NCBI GenBank assembly: GCA_964527995.1
Contig: CAZGRP010000070.1
Coordinates: forward strand, 1 to 20,466
DNA: 20,466 bases
Direction: 5' to 3'
Source of the DNA: CAZGRP01 sp964527995
GTDB taxonomy: Bacteria; Zhuqueibacterota; Zhuqueibacteria; Oceanimicrobiales; CAZGRP01
The notes under the pieces are model-generated. The model ran no database searches. It saw only the letters and a program-made list of their open reading frames with translations, and had not been told where the DNA came from. Below are positions 5,789-15,300 of the stretch, one piece after another. Within the stretch, counting starts at the first letter, position 1. Each line of letters starts with the position of its first letter. The translations under genes were made by a program, and so were the position numbers.

Positions 5789-8008
5789 ATGAAACTCTTC
5801 AGCAACCTGCGCGGCGACTTCTTCGGCGGGGTGACCACCTCGGTGATCGCGCTGCCCCTGTCCATCGCCTTCGGAGTGGCGGCCTTCGCGCCCCTCGGCC
5901 CTGAATACGTGGCCCAGGGTGCCCTCGCCGGATTGTACGCCTCCATCATCGCCGGTGCCTTCGCCAGCCTCTTTGGCGGCACCCCGTCGCAGATCTCCGG
6001 TCCCACCGCCCCGATGTCGGTGATCGTCACCTCAGTCATTGTCAATCTCATGAAGGATCCAGAGCTGGCCGATCTGGGAGTCAGCCATGTCGAGATTGTC
6101 CTTCTCCTGGTGTCGGTGACCATCGTTCTCGGGGGCCTTTTCCAGATCCTGATGGGTACCATCGGCGGCGGCCGGCTGATCAAATACATCCCCTACCCGG
6201 TGGTGGCTGGCTTCATGAACGGCATCGCTGTGATCATCTTTTTGTCGCAGGTACGGCCGTTCTTCGGTGTGAGCAAGTCCGCACCACTGGCCTCGATAGT
6301 CACCGGGCAGGCCGATTTTGGCCCGGCCTCAATTGTGGTGGGAGCCGTCACTATTCTGTCGATGTTGGTCTCGGAACGCCTGATCCGGGCGATTCCGGCA
6401 GCGCTGATTGGTCTGGTGGCAGGCATCGCCACCTACTTTGTCATCGGCGCCGTGGTCGACCCCGATCTTATTCGCCTGCAGGACAACCCCCTGGTTATCG
6501 GCCCGATCCCGAGCGGCTTGCCGACGCCAAAGCAGGCCTTTGCCTTCGTTCGTCTCATCGGCGTCATCCCAGCGGAAAAACTGGCCGTGCTGGCAGTGCC
6601 GGGAGTGACTCTGGGCATTCTGGCGGCCATCGACACGCTTCTGACCAGCGTAGTGTCGGACATGGTCACCAAGACCAAGCACAACAGCAACAAGGAGCTG
6701 GTGGGCCAGGGAATCGGCAACCTGGCCTCGGCAATGTTCGGCGGCCTGCCGGCAGCCGGATCGACCATCGTCACCATGGTGAACGTCAACGCCGGGGGAC
6801 GCACACCGATGTCCGGAGTTTTCAAGGGGCTGGCGGTTCTGGCGGTGGTTCTGTTCCTCGGCCCGCTGGTGCAGTGGATCCCGATGGCCGTACTCGCCGG
6901 CATCCTCATGGTCACCGCCACGAAGATGGTCGACTACGAAAGCATCAATCTGTTCAAGAAAAAGTCGGCCTTCGAGAACCTGTTGATCGTTATGGCGGTG
7001 ATGATCATCACGGTCAGCGTCGACATCATGATCGCGGTGGGCATCGGTCTGGTGATCGCCTCCTTTCTTTTTGTCAAGGATCAGATCGGCAAGACGATCG
7101 TGCGCCGCAAGTACAAGGGCGACGTGGTGCATTCGAAAAAGGTGCGCGACCGCGAGGCGATGCAGATTCTGGAGGCGCAAGGCCACCGGATCACGGTGTA
7201 CGAGCTGAGCGGCTCGCTCTTTTTCGGAACCTGCGACAAGCTGCTGTCGGAGATCGAGCACGACCTCGACGGCCTGTGCATCATCCTCGACCTGAAGCGC
7301 GTCAACACCATCGACCTGACCGGTGCTCAACTCATCCGCCAGATGGTGGACCGCGTGCAGGAGAAGGGCAACTACCTGTTGCTCAGCTATCTCGATGTGC
7401 CCGGCGACCCGGACAAGGAGCGGTTGCGCAGGTTCATGGAGGACATCGGCGTGATCAAAGTGGTGGGCACCGAGCACATCTTCCCAGACACGGACCATGC
7501 GCTGGAGTGGGCGGAAGACACCCTCATCGAGCTCGAACGGACAGAAGCGCGCAAGCGCCGCGAAACCCTCGTCCTGCGCAGCCTCATTGTTTTCCAGGAT
7601 CTGAGTGAGGATGAGTTGGAGGTGGTTCAGAAGTACCTGCAGCCCAGGTCCTTCCACAAAGGGGACATCATCTTCGAGGAAGGAGAGCCCGGCGATGGGA
7701 TCTACTTTATTCTCGCGGGTTATGTGAGCGTTGTGGCCGGCCTCACCGGCGATGGCAGGGCGCGCCGGCTGGCAACGTTTGCAGAGGGGGTGTTCTTCGG
7801 CGATATGGCCATCCTCGAAGACCAGCCACGCTCTGCTACCGTGCGGGCCGAGGCGGACACCGAGGTGTTGTTCATGGCCAAGGAAGACTTTGAACGTCTC
7901 ACACAAAGCGAGCCGGCCATCGCCAGCCGTATGCTGCTGGGGATCGCCCGTGAGGTGTCTTACCGGCTGCGAGTGACCACGGCCGAGGTGCGGGCGCTGG
8001 CGGAGTAG
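5789..8008 (+). CDS. SulP/SLC26-family anion transporter with STAS and cyclic-nucleotide-binding domains
   Basis: A 739-residue inner-membrane protein. Residues about 10-430 are the SulP transport domain with many hydrophobic helices and the family segment GTPSQISGPTAPM (64-76). Residues about 460-575 are a STAS domain, with NTIDLTGAQLI at 506-516 matching the SpoIIAA phosphoacceptor loop region. Residues about 595-720 are a cyclic-nucleotide-binding domain: GEPGDGIYFILAG (632-644) and a phosphate-binding cassette FGDMAILEDQPRSATV (670-685), where the usual Glu is Asp672 and the phosphate-contacting Arg681 is kept. SulP proteins move sulfate, bicarbonate, dicarboxylates or other anions, and the substrate cannot be told from sequence. 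Start is ATG with GGGAGG about 4 bases upstream. The domain order suggests transport gated by cAMP, cGMP or a related ligand. Confidence 0.9.
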   Translation: MKLFSNLRGDFFGGVTTSVIALPLSIAFGVAAFAPLGPEYVAQGALAGLYASIIAGAFASLFGGTPSQISGPTAPMSVIVTSVIVNLMKDPELADLGVSHVEIVLLLVSVTIVLGGLFQILMGTIGGGRLIKYIPYPVVAGFMNGIAVIIFLSQVRPFFGVSKSAPLASIVTGQADFGPASIVVGAVTILSMLVSERLIRAIPAALIGLVAGIATYFVIGAVVDPDLIRLQDNPLVIGPIPSGLPTPKQAFAFVRLIGVIPAEKLAVLAVPGVTLGILAAIDTLLTSVVSDMVTKTKHNSNKELVGQGIGNLASAMFGGLPAAGSTIVTMVNVNAGGRTPMSGVFKGLAVLAVVLFLGPLVQWIPMAVLAGILMVTATKMVDYESINLFKKKSAFENLLIVMAVMIITVSVDIMIAVGIGLVIASFLFVKDQIGKTIVRRKYKGDVVHSKKVRDREAMQILEAQGHRITVYELSGSLFFGTCDKLLSEIEHDLDGLCIILDLKRVNTIDLTGAQLIRQMVDRVQEKGNYLLLSYLDVPGDPDKERLRRFMEDIGVIKVVGTEHIFPDTDHALEWAEDTLIELERTEARKRRETLVLRSLIVFQDLSEDELEVVQKYLQPRSFHKGDIIFEEGEPGDGIYFILAGYVSVVAGLTGDGRARRLATFAEGVFFGDMAILEDQPRSATVRAEADTEVLFMAKEDFERLTQSEPAIASRMLLGIAREVSYRLRVTTAEVRALAE

Positions 8009-8060
8009 GAGGTGGATCAGCAGGAGTGACAGGGGGTGTTTCACCGCTCCATAAGATTGC

Positions 8061-8081
8061 ACTGGGAACCACAGTCCCAGT
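8061..8081. terminator. hairpin downstream of the SulP gene
   Basis: ACTGGGA (8061-8067) and TCCCAGT (8075-8081) form a perfect 7-bp stem with a 7-base loop, 52 bases after the SulP stop. No T-tract follows, so intrinsic termination is doubtful; it may protect the 3' end. Confidence 0.3.
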
Positions 8082-8099
8082 CCTCCAACCCAACGTAGC

Positions 8100-8232
8100 G
8101 GGGCTGTCCCAAAAGCTTACTTTTTCTGTCATTCCCGCGCAGGCGGGAATCTATACCTTATTGATTTTTATGGACTCCTGCTTTCGCAGGAACGACAAAT
8201 CAACACTCTTTCTAACCTTTTGAGACAGCCCC
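8100..8232. mobile_element. MITE-like palindromic element with terminal inverted repeats
   Basis: About 133 bp. The ends GGGGCTGTCCCAAAAGCTTA (8100-8119) and, on the other strand, GGGGCTGTCTCAAAAGGTTA (8232-8213) match at 18 of 20 positions. Inside are two hairpins: ATTCCCGC (8131-8138) / GCGGGAAT (8143-8150), and TCCTGC (8176-8181) / GCAGGA (8186-8191). The two hairpin segments are degenerate inverted copies of each other, so the whole element folds back on itself. The core resembles the widespread repeat whose spurious translation reads VIPAQAGI...SCFRRND, also present here. There is no transposase, so any movement would be in trans. I see no clear target-site duplication. It sits between two convergent genes. 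Confidence 0.75.
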
Positions 8233-8245
8233 CGGCAAACCGTGA

Positions 8246-8264
8246 CGCAGGCCGTATGCCTGCG
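8246..8264. terminator. hairpin downstream of the amidohydrolase gene
   Basis: CGCAGGC (8246-8252) and GCCTGCG (8258-8264) form a perfect 7-bp stem with a 5-base loop, 16 bases beyond the amidohydrolase stop (minus strand). No U-tract follows on either strand. A transcription-end structure for the convergent pair is plausible. Confidence 0.3.
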
Positions 8265-8280
8265 CTACGCCCACGTCGTC

Positions 8281-9555
8281 TCACGGCCTCTTGAAGACCT
8301 TCCCGCCTTTCATCACAAAACTCACGCGCTCCAGTACGTGGATGTCCTCCAGGGGATTTCCCGGCACAGCGATGATGTCAGCCAGCTTGCCGGGCGCGAT
8401 GACGCCACGATCGTCGACTCCCAGCAGATCGGCGGCATTGAGCGTGGCCGCACGGATGGCGTCGATCGGCGTCATCCCCCGCTCGACCAGGGCGCCAAAT
8501 TCGCGGGCATTCTGACCATGCGGGAAGACAGCGGCATCCGTGCCAAAGGCGATCTTCACGCCGGCACGGATGGCGCGCCGGATGCTCTCTTTGGCGACGG
8601 GCAGGACCTTCTCAGCTTTGGCACGCACCGGTGGCGGCAACACCTCCAGGTTGATGGCATCGGCCAGATAGGTGGTCGGCACCAGATACGTCCCCTTCTC
8701 TTTCATCAGCGCGATGGCCTCATCGTTGAGCATCGAGCCGTGCTCGATGGAGGCAACTCCGGCCCGCACCGCCGCAATGATGCCCTCGGTGCCGTGGGCG
8801 TGAGCGGCCACCTTGAGCCCGTGGCGAGCCGCCTCTTCGACGATGGCCCGCAATTCCTCTTCCGAGTACTGCTGGGCCCCGACCGGCCCTTCGAACGACA
8901 GCACTCCAGCAGTTGCACAGACCTTGATGACCTTGGCGCCGTGCTTGATCTGGTAGCGCACCGCCTTGACGACCTCATCGACACCGTCAGCCACGCCTTC
9001 CTTCGGTCCGAGTTCAAGGATGCCCGGGGCGTAGCCGGTGACATCGCAGTGGCCGCCGGTGATGCTGAGGGCATAGCCGGAGGGAAAAATTCGCGGCCCC
9101 TCGATCAGGCCCTGGGCCGTGGCCTTCATCAATGCCACGTTCGCGAATCCCCTGGCGCCAACGTCGCGCACCGTGGTGAAACCGGCTTCGAGTGTTATCT
9201 TGGCGTTCTTCGCCCCCCTCAACGCCCAGTCCGCCGGCCCTTCGGTGACGACCCGGTGGACCCAATCGCCCTCGAGATCGCCGGTGAGGTGGACGTGCAT
9301 GTCCGTAAGACCCGGGAGCAGGGTCACATCGCCCAGATCGATCGTGGTGGCATCCTTGGGCACCTTGCCCGCTCCAACGCTCTTGATGCGGTCTTTCTCG
9401 ATCACCACCACAGCGTTGTTGACGATCTTACCCGTGCTCACATCGAGCATGCGTTCAGCTCGAAGGACCACCGGCTGCTGGCCCTGGGCCGTGGCAGCCA
9501 GCAGTGAGAACACCAGACCGAAGAGCAGCGTGACAGCGGATCTCCTGTGCTTCAT
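8281..9555 (-). CDS. secreted metal-dependent amidohydrolase
   Basis: The 424-residue protein has a Sec signal peptide (basic MKHRR, hydrophobic 7-22, likely cleavage after AQG at about 25), so it should act in the periplasm or outside. The rest is an amidohydrolase-superfamily TIM barrel with the flanking beta-sandwich. Metal and catalytic residues are visible: His87 and His89 in MHVHL, Lys211 in VIKVCATAG (the usual carbamylated lysine), His252/His254 in AHAHG, His272 in SIEHGS and Asp340 in FGTDAAV. PGKLADIIAVPGNPLEDI (388-405) is the typical C-terminal strand. The closest type is the imidazolonepropionase-like / Xaa-Pro dipeptidase-like group, which hydrolyses dipeptides or cyclic amides; the exact substrate is not evident. 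Start ATG has AGGAGG about 7 bases upstream. It is last of a minus-strand group with the methyltransferase and PepD. Confidence 0.88.
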   Translation of the reverse strand: MKHRRSAVTLLFGLVFSLLAATAQGQQPVVLRAERMLDVSTGKIVNNAVVVIEKDRIKSVGAGKVPKDATTIDLGDVTLLPGLTDMHVHLTGDLEGDWVHRVVTEGPADWALRGAKNAKITLEAGFTTVRDVGARGFANVALMKATAQGLIEGPRIFPSGYALSITGGHCDVTGYAPGILELGPKEGVADGVDEVVKAVRYQIKHGAKVIKVCATAGVLSFEGPVGAQQYSEEELRAIVEEAARHGLKVAAHAHGTEGIIAAVRAGVASIEHGSMLNDEAIALMKEKGTYLVPTTYLADAINLEVLPPPVRAKAEKVLPVAKESIRRAIRAGVKIAFGTDAAVFPHGQNAREFGALVERGMTPIDAIRAATLNAADLLGVDDRGVIAPGKLADIIAVPGNPLEDIHVLERVSFVMKGGKVFKRP

Positions 9556-9627
9556 TTCAGCCCTCCTGTTTTGTGAGACACCTGTTCCATGAAGCCCCAG
9601 CTAAGTCCGATTGTGACGGCAGGGCCC

Positions 9628-10464
9628 CTACTCTTCCGAACGCGCCAGAAGGAAATAGACACCGGTGACCGAGATTTCGTTCAGCAAGGGTACGACTCCC
9701 CAAAACGCCCGCAGCGGCGGCAAGCCGTAGCGTATGCGAAAGGTCGGCCGGAACAGGAAGTACCTGGCGCCCACCACCCGCAGGCCGAACCGGCGCGCCA
9801 GGGACTTGAAGAGTCGGATACTCGTGCGTGTCTGGCGGATATCCAGCATCTCTGCCCAGTGGTCCGTGCCCTTTTCGAAACGACTCACCAGCCAGACGTA
9901 GGGCCGGTCTGGCAACCAATGCAGGAACGGCACGGCCTTCAGTTTTGATCTCAAGAAAACCTGCTGGTGGGCGCCAAAGGGCGAATAGAAAGGAGGAAAG
10001 GAGAAGAATAGAGCCCCATGCCTGTCGAGCAGCGACAGCACGTTGGCGAAAAAGGCGGTCTTATCGAAGATATGCTCGATTACGTCTCGAGCGATGGCAA
10101 TGTCGAATTTGCCTTCGATTCGGCGCACGGTTTCGGCCTGGCAGATGTCGCCGACCATGAACTGCAGTCGATCGCTGGCATGCGTCTCCCATGCGAAGGA
10201 CTTGATGTCGATGCCGACGACTTCAGCGCCGCGGTCGACCAGAGCCCTGGCAAAGCCGCCATCGCCGCAACCGACATCGAGGATGCGGGCGCCGGCCACC
10301 GGCACCCGCCACTTCTCCAGAAGTGGGAGGATGTAGTCGACCGCCAGAAGATACTGGTAACGAGAGTAGTAGTCGTGCCAGCTTCGGAATTCGCCAGGCC
10401 GAATCACCGGCTTCGGAAGAAGGCGTTCGAAGGGAAGCCCGAAACGCCGTCGGCTTTTGATCAT
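9628..10464 (-). CDS. class I SAM-dependent methyltransferase
   Basis: A 278-residue protein with a Rossmann methyltransferase core: motif I ILDVGCGDGGFARAL (61-75), acidic Asp86 in VVGIDI for the ribose, a motif VGDI at 104-107, and DVIEHIFDK at 127-135, typical of the Methyltransf_11/UbiG-like group. The C-terminal 100 residues are Arg/Phe-rich with a hydrophobic tail (about 243-273), possibly membrane-associated. The methyl acceptor cannot be inferred. The start ATG at 10464 overlaps the stop of a small upstream ORF as ATGA; no strong ribosome-binding site is seen, so expression could depend on coupling. The gene lies 238 bases downstream of pepD and 72 bases upstream of the amidohydrolase, all on the minus strand. 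Confidence 0.85.
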   Translation of the reverse strand: MIKSRRRFGLPFERLLPKPVIRPGEFRSWHDYYSRYQYLLAVDYILPLLEKWRVPVAGARILDVGCGDGGFARALVDRGAEVVGIDIKSFAWETHASDRLQFMVGDICQAETVRRIEGKFDIAIARDVIEHIFDKTAFFANVLSLLDRHGALFFSFPPFYSPFGAHQQVFLRSKLKAVPFLHWLPDRPYVWLVSRFEKGTDHWAEMLDIRQTRTSIRLFKSLARRFGLRVVGARYFLFRPTFRIRYGLPPLRAFWGVVPLLNEISVTGVYFLLARSEE

Positions 10465-10661
10465 CGTCTCGTTGTTAGACTTTCCTGTGCGGCTCCCCTC
10501 GCTGCACCGATCGCCGGGGTAATCCGGTCGTATCCCGGCGCGCTGTCGGTGGTGAGCGGGCCGGGGGTGTAAAAGGGAGTTTCCAGGCAGTCGGCCAGCT
10601 CGCCTTCCACGTTCTGTTGATTCAGTTGCATGGGAGTGTACCAGGGCCCCTCGATCCTCAC
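10461..10661 (-). CDS. small hypothetical ORF coupled to the methyltransferase
   Basis: A 66-codon frame with a GTG start at 10661 and no convincing ribosome-binding site. Its TGA overlaps the methyltransferase ATG (ATGA). The open frame extends upstream without an ATG to near the end of pepD, encoding text such as NHDVQVRIEGPWYTPMQLN. I recognise no family. It may be a real short coupled gene, the remnant of a decayed gene, or just open GC-rich leader. The 10662-10702 interval shows nothing else. Confidence 0.3.
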   Translation of the reverse strand: MRIEGPWYTPMQLNQQNVEGELADCLETPFYTPGPLTTDSAPGYDRITPAIGAARGAAQESLTTRR

Positions 10662-10702
10662 CTGAACGTCATGGTTCCAGGCAATACGCCCTGGACTGCA
10701 AT

Positions 10703-12154
10703 TTATGCCAGTTCTTCCAGCGTCGCCACCAGCAACCTGTAGAAATCTTCCACCGACTTGATCTTCACCCGCTCATCCGGCGAATGTGGAAACTCGATCT
10801 GTGGGCCGAGGGAGACCATATCCATCCCCGGAAACTTTTCGCCGATGATGCCGCATTCCAGTCCGGCATGGATGGCCTTGACGGCGGGTTCCTTCCCGAC
10901 AACTCTCTTGTGGACTTCCCTGGTCACGTGCAGCACATGCGAGTCCAGGTTGGGCTTCCATCCCGGATAGCCGTTGCCCTCCTCGACTGCGGCTCCCGCC
11001 AGGCCGGCGATGGCGCGGATACGCTGCCGCAATGCCTGCAGCGCCGAGGCCACCGAACTACGGCTGCTCATGCCGATGACCAGACTGCCGTCGCGGACCG
11101 CCACCGTGGCGAGATTGGTGCTTGTCTCCACCAGGTCCGGGATGTCGTAGCTCATCGACATGACCCCGTGCGGCAGAGCGGTGATCAGCCGCAGCACCGT
11201 TTCGGTGGTCTCGGCGTCCCACACCTGGTCGGGCGTCGGTGCCTGGTCCACGTCAAGTTTCATCTCCGGGTCGGCTGGACGGAACTCCTCCTGGATCGCG
11301 GCAAATTCAGCAGCGAGCTTCTGGCGAAACGCCTGCTGCCGGTCGCCGGGAACCCAGACGGTGGCGAAGGCTTCGCGCGGAATGGCGTTGTGTTTGTTGC
11401 CGCCGTGCAGGTCGGCGAGCAGGAAAGGGATATCGAGACGAGTGGCGTAGAGGGCGCGGGCCAGCAACTTGGTGGCGTTGCCCCGCTGCAGGTGGATGTC
11501 GACGCCTGAGTGGCCGCCTTTGAGACCCGACAGCTTGAGCTCCAGGCCTGCGTGGTCCGCCGGCGGGGCCGTCGTCGCCAGCGGCAGGGTGAGGGTGCTG
11601 TCGGCGCCGCCGGCACAGCCGACGTAGAGTGCCCCCTCTTCCTCGGTGTCGAGATTCAGCAGTTGTCGACCCTCGAGCATGTCGGAAGCCAGACCGCTGG
11701 CACCGGTCAGGCCGGTCTCCTCATCGATGGTGAACAGCAGCTCCAGAGGGCCGTGGACGAGGTCCTGCGCCTCCATGATGGAAAGCATGGCGGCGACGCC
11801 GATCCCATTGTCCGATCCGAGCGTGGTGCCGCTGGCTTTCAGGTACTCGCCATCGAGCTGCGGGATGATGGGATCCTTGTCGAAGTCATGTTGGACGTCG
11901 GAATTCTTGTCGTTGACCATATCGAGGTGGGCCTGCAGAATGGTGATCGGCGCCGACTCATGGCCTGGAGAAGCCGGCTTGCGGACGACCACGTTGCCGA
12001 CAGCGTCCACCTTGTAAGAAAGTCCATTGCGCTCGGCAACGCTGATCACGTACTGGCGGATGCGTTCTTCGTTTTTCGACCCCCGAGGGAGTTTCAGAAT
12101 CTCATCGAAGTGCTTCCAAAGCGCCTTCGGCTCAAGATCTTCAACGAACGACAT
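10703..12154 (-). CDS. pepD: aminoacyl-histidine dipeptidase (PepD, M20C family)
   Basis: A 483-residue cytosolic zinc peptidase, close to the 485 residues of E. coli PepD, which hydrolyses Xaa-His dipeptides such as carnosine. The M20 metal set is visible: His76 (with Asp78 in AHLDM), bridging Asp115 in SDNGIG, Glu145/Glu146 in DEETG, Asp169 in NLDTEEEG and C-terminal His457 in EFPHSPDER. GLKGGHSGVDIH marks the lid/dimerisation domain. The frame is open further upstream to 12271, but the ATG at 12154 is preferred because AGGAGGA (minus strand 12167-12161) lies just upstream and the protein then starts like its family. It heads the minus-strand group with the methyltransferase and amidohydrolase, perhaps for peptide scavenging, though the link is loose. 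Confidence 0.93.
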   Translation of the reverse strand: MSFVEDLEPKALWKHFDEILKLPRGSKNEERIRQYVISVAERNGLSYKVDAVGNVVVRKPASPGHESAPITILQAHLDMVNDKNSDVQHDFDKDPIIPQLDGEYLKASGTTLGSDNGIGVAAMLSIMEAQDLVHGPLELLFTIDEETGLTGASGLASDMLEGRQLLNLDTEEEGALYVGCAGGADSTLTLPLATTAPPADHAGLELKLSGLKGGHSGVDIHLQRGNATKLLARALYATRLDIPFLLADLHGGNKHNAIPREAFATVWVPGDRQQAFRQKLAAEFAAIQEEFRPADPEMKLDVDQAPTPDQVWDAETTETVLRLITALPHGVMSMSYDIPDLVETSTNLATVAVRDGSLVIGMSSRSSVASALQALRQRIRAIAGLAGAAVEEGNGYPGWKPNLDSHVLHVTREVHKRVVGKEPAVKAIHAGLECGIIGEKFPGMDMVSLGPQIEFPHSPDERVKIKSVEDFYRLLVATLEELA

Positions 12155-12288
12155 GGAATCTCCTCCTGTATGTTGGATAAGTCGCAGCCTTGTTTCAGCC
12201 CGGCAAGAATATACGCGTCTTGAGCGGTGATTGCAACGGCAAATCGATGGAAGAAGGGGGATAAAATGCAAAACGGAAAAGGCAAAAT

Positions 12289-12312
12289 GTAGACTTCACT
12301 GTAGCCTTCTAC
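12289..12312 (-). terminator. candidate terminator after the RND gene
   Basis: On the minus strand GTAGA and TCTAC (12312-12308 and 12293-12289) can pair around a 14-base loop, overlapping the RND stop codon. T-rich sequence follows (ATTTTGCCTTTTCC). The stem is short, so this is a weak candidate. The rest of the 154 bases before pepD holds the pepD ribosome-binding site only. Confidence 0.3.
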
Positions 12313-15300
12313 GCGCTCTCATCCTTCACAAGGTTGACCTCTTCGGCCTGCAGCGTTGGATCGGTCTCAGGCTCCGCTTCGGCGAACTGAAAGCGCGACC
12401 GAAACCACAGTGCCAGATCGTCGAGAACGTCATAGACCGATGGCACGAACACCAGGGTGAGAAAGGTGGAGATGGTCAAACCGAAGATCACCGCTACGCC
12501 CATGGGGCCCCACCACTGTGAACTCTCGCCGCCGATCTCCAACGAAAAGGAGAAGAAGTCGAAGTTGATTCCGATGGTCAGTGGGATGAGCCCCAGAATC
12601 GTGGTGATGGCCGTCAGCACGACCGGCCGCAAACGAGTCTTGCCCGCCTTGACGATGGCCTCCTCCTTAGTGAGGCCGCGCTCGCGCAGTTGCTTGGTGT
12701 AGTCGAGCAACACGATGGCATTGTTCACCACCACGCCGGCCAGGCTGATGACGCCGATGCCGGTCATGATGATACCGAAGGGCAGTCGGGTGACGATCAG
12801 ACCGAACAAAACGCCGATCATCGAGAACGGCACCGTCACCAGAATGATGACGGGCAGGAGCACCGAGTTGAACTCATAAACCAGGACAAGGAAGATGAGA
12901 AACAGGGCGACGACAAAGGCCCGGCTAAGAAAGTTGCGGCTTTCCGTCTGTTCTTCCTTCTGCCCGGCGTAGTCGACGGTGTAGCCGGAGGGCAGCGGCA
13001 CATTGGCCAGGCGTGCCTGCACATCCTTCAGCACATCGTTCGCCAGTCGGCCCTCGGCGTTGGCCGTGATGGTGATGACGCGTTTCAGGTCTTTTCGATG
13101 GATCGCCGTAAACCCACTGGCGACTTCGAGGTCGGCGATGGAGACAAGCGGGATCTGGTCTCCTTCGTGAAAAATGACCAGCTGTTGCAGGCCGTCGATC
13201 GACTTCCTGCTGGCCTCATTCAAGCGCACCGTGATGTCGTATTCGTCTTCGTCGACACGATACTTCGAGGCCTCGGTGCCGTAGATAGCGGTGCGAATCG
13301 TGTTGGCCACTTTCTGAGTGTCGAGTCCAAGAAGGGCCGCCTTCTCTCGGTCGATGTGCACTCGCAGTTCTGGTTTGCCCTTGTCGAAGTTGTCCTTCAG
13401 ATCGACAAGACCGGGGATATCCCGGATGGCGTAGCGGATCTTCCGTGCCAGATCGCCGAGCACGTTGTAGTTGTCACCGGCGACCTCGATCTGAATCGGC
13501 GGACCGGTTTGCGGGCCATTGCGCGGTTTGACCACCTCGATCGTGGCTCCAGGGATGCGGTCGATCAGAGCGCGCAGGTAGCGCATGGTCTTCTTGGTCG
13601 ACTCCACCCGGTGCTTGCGATCCACGAAGTCGACCGTAATGCGGGCATGGTTGGACGCACTGGCGCTTGGCCCCTGATCGGCGAAACCGCCACCACCACC
13701 CGCGACGCCGACATTGACGGTATACGTCTCGATATTCGGGTGATTGCGCGGCAAAACCGACTCGATCTGGCGGGCGATGCGATCGGTTTCCTCGAGGCGG
13801 GTCCCGGTAGGCGCGGTCACATCGATATAGACGCGGTCAGGGTCGATGTCGGGAAAAAACTCCACACCCCTGCCGAGAACTCCGTAGCTGGCAGTGATGA
13901 AGACCAGGAGGATCAACATGCCCCACACCAGCTTGGCGCGATTCTCGGTCAGAAGCAGATTGCGCCGCAGCCAGCGGCCGGCGACCAGCCTCACCAGCAG
14001 CTCGACAGTGTGCACCGCGAAGGGGACGACGACCAACAAGATGCCGAGCCCCATGACCATGCCTCCGAAGCGCTGGCTCCCTTCCATACGCAGCAGCACA
14101 CCCAGGATGGCCAGCGCCACGCCGACGTGGAAAGCGATGATTCCCCCCCAGTTGCGCAAGAAACTCGAGCGCACGTTGGCCTCTTTGTGCAGGGCCCAAC
14201 GCAGCAGTCTTTCGTAGCGCTGCAGAACTCTCTCCAAGGGGCTCTGTTTCTTCGGCCGATGGTTCTCAGGCTTCCGTGCTCGCAGGAACGAGGCGCAGAA
14301 AACAGGGTTGATAGCGACGGCTACGAGCAGGGACATGGTCAGCGTGATGATGAGCGTCAGCGGCAGATACTTCATGAACTCGCCGACGATCCCCGGCCAG
14401 AACAGCATCGGAGCGAAGGCGCAAAGGGTGGTGACCGTTGAGGCGGTTACTGCCGCAGAGACCTCATGTGTTCCACGTCGGGCACCGATATTCGGCCCGA
14501 ACCCCTCTTCACGGTGGCGGTAGATGTTTTCGACTATGACAATGGCGTTGTCCACCAGCATGCCGAGGGCGAGGATCAGACTGAAGAGAACGACCATGTT
14601 GAGCGTCATGCCCAACGCCTGGATAACGATGAAGGACAGCAGCATGCTCAGCGGGATGGCGATGGCTACGAACAGCGAAGTCCGGAAACCGAGAAAGGCG
14701 AAGAGGACGGCGATCACCAGAATGAGTCCCGAGAGGATATTGTTCTCCAGCTCGTTCACCAGGCGGCGGATGTCTTTGGACTGGTCGGAGAGCACAGAAA
14801 CCGAAGTGCCGGGAGGCAGCGTCGGTTGCACTTCGGCGATGACGCTCTTGATCTGATCGCTGATTCGGATGAGGTTCTCCCCGGCGCGCTTCTGCACGCT
14901 CAGGGTGATGACGTCCTTGCCGTCCTGGCGTGCCAGGCTGGTGCGCTCCTTGAATCCGAAGACCACGTCGGCTACGTCCCGGACATAAATCGGCTTCCCC
15001 TGCCGGGTTTTGATGACCAGCTTCTCAATGGGGCGGACCTTCTCGAATTCGCCAGGCACACGCACCAAGTAGCTGAGCTTACCGATGTCGATGGACCCGC
15101 CGGGGACGTTCAGATTTTCCTTGCGGATGGCATCGATGACGTCACGGAAGGCCACGTCGTAGTGCTCGAGGCGCTCGGGATCAACATCGACCTTGACCTC
15201 CCGCTCCAGGGCCCCGGCGATGGTGACATCCAGCACCCCCGGGATTGCTTCGAAGCGGTCCTCGAAATCCTCGGCGATCTTTTTCAGGCGCTCCAGGCCG

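Noticed and set aside
6329..8062. Long minus-strand frame (577 codons), His/Asp/Gln-rich
   Set aside because: Antisense to the SulP gene; composition is that of a mirrored coding strand and no domain is visible.
8026..8223. Small ORF with VIPAQAGI...SCFRRND
   Set aside because: This is the typical false translation of a palindromic repeat and lies largely within the MITE-like element.
8242..9507. 421-codon plus-strand frame opposite the amidohydrolase
   Set aside because: The minus strand has a signal peptide, metal ligands and ribosome-binding site; this one has none.
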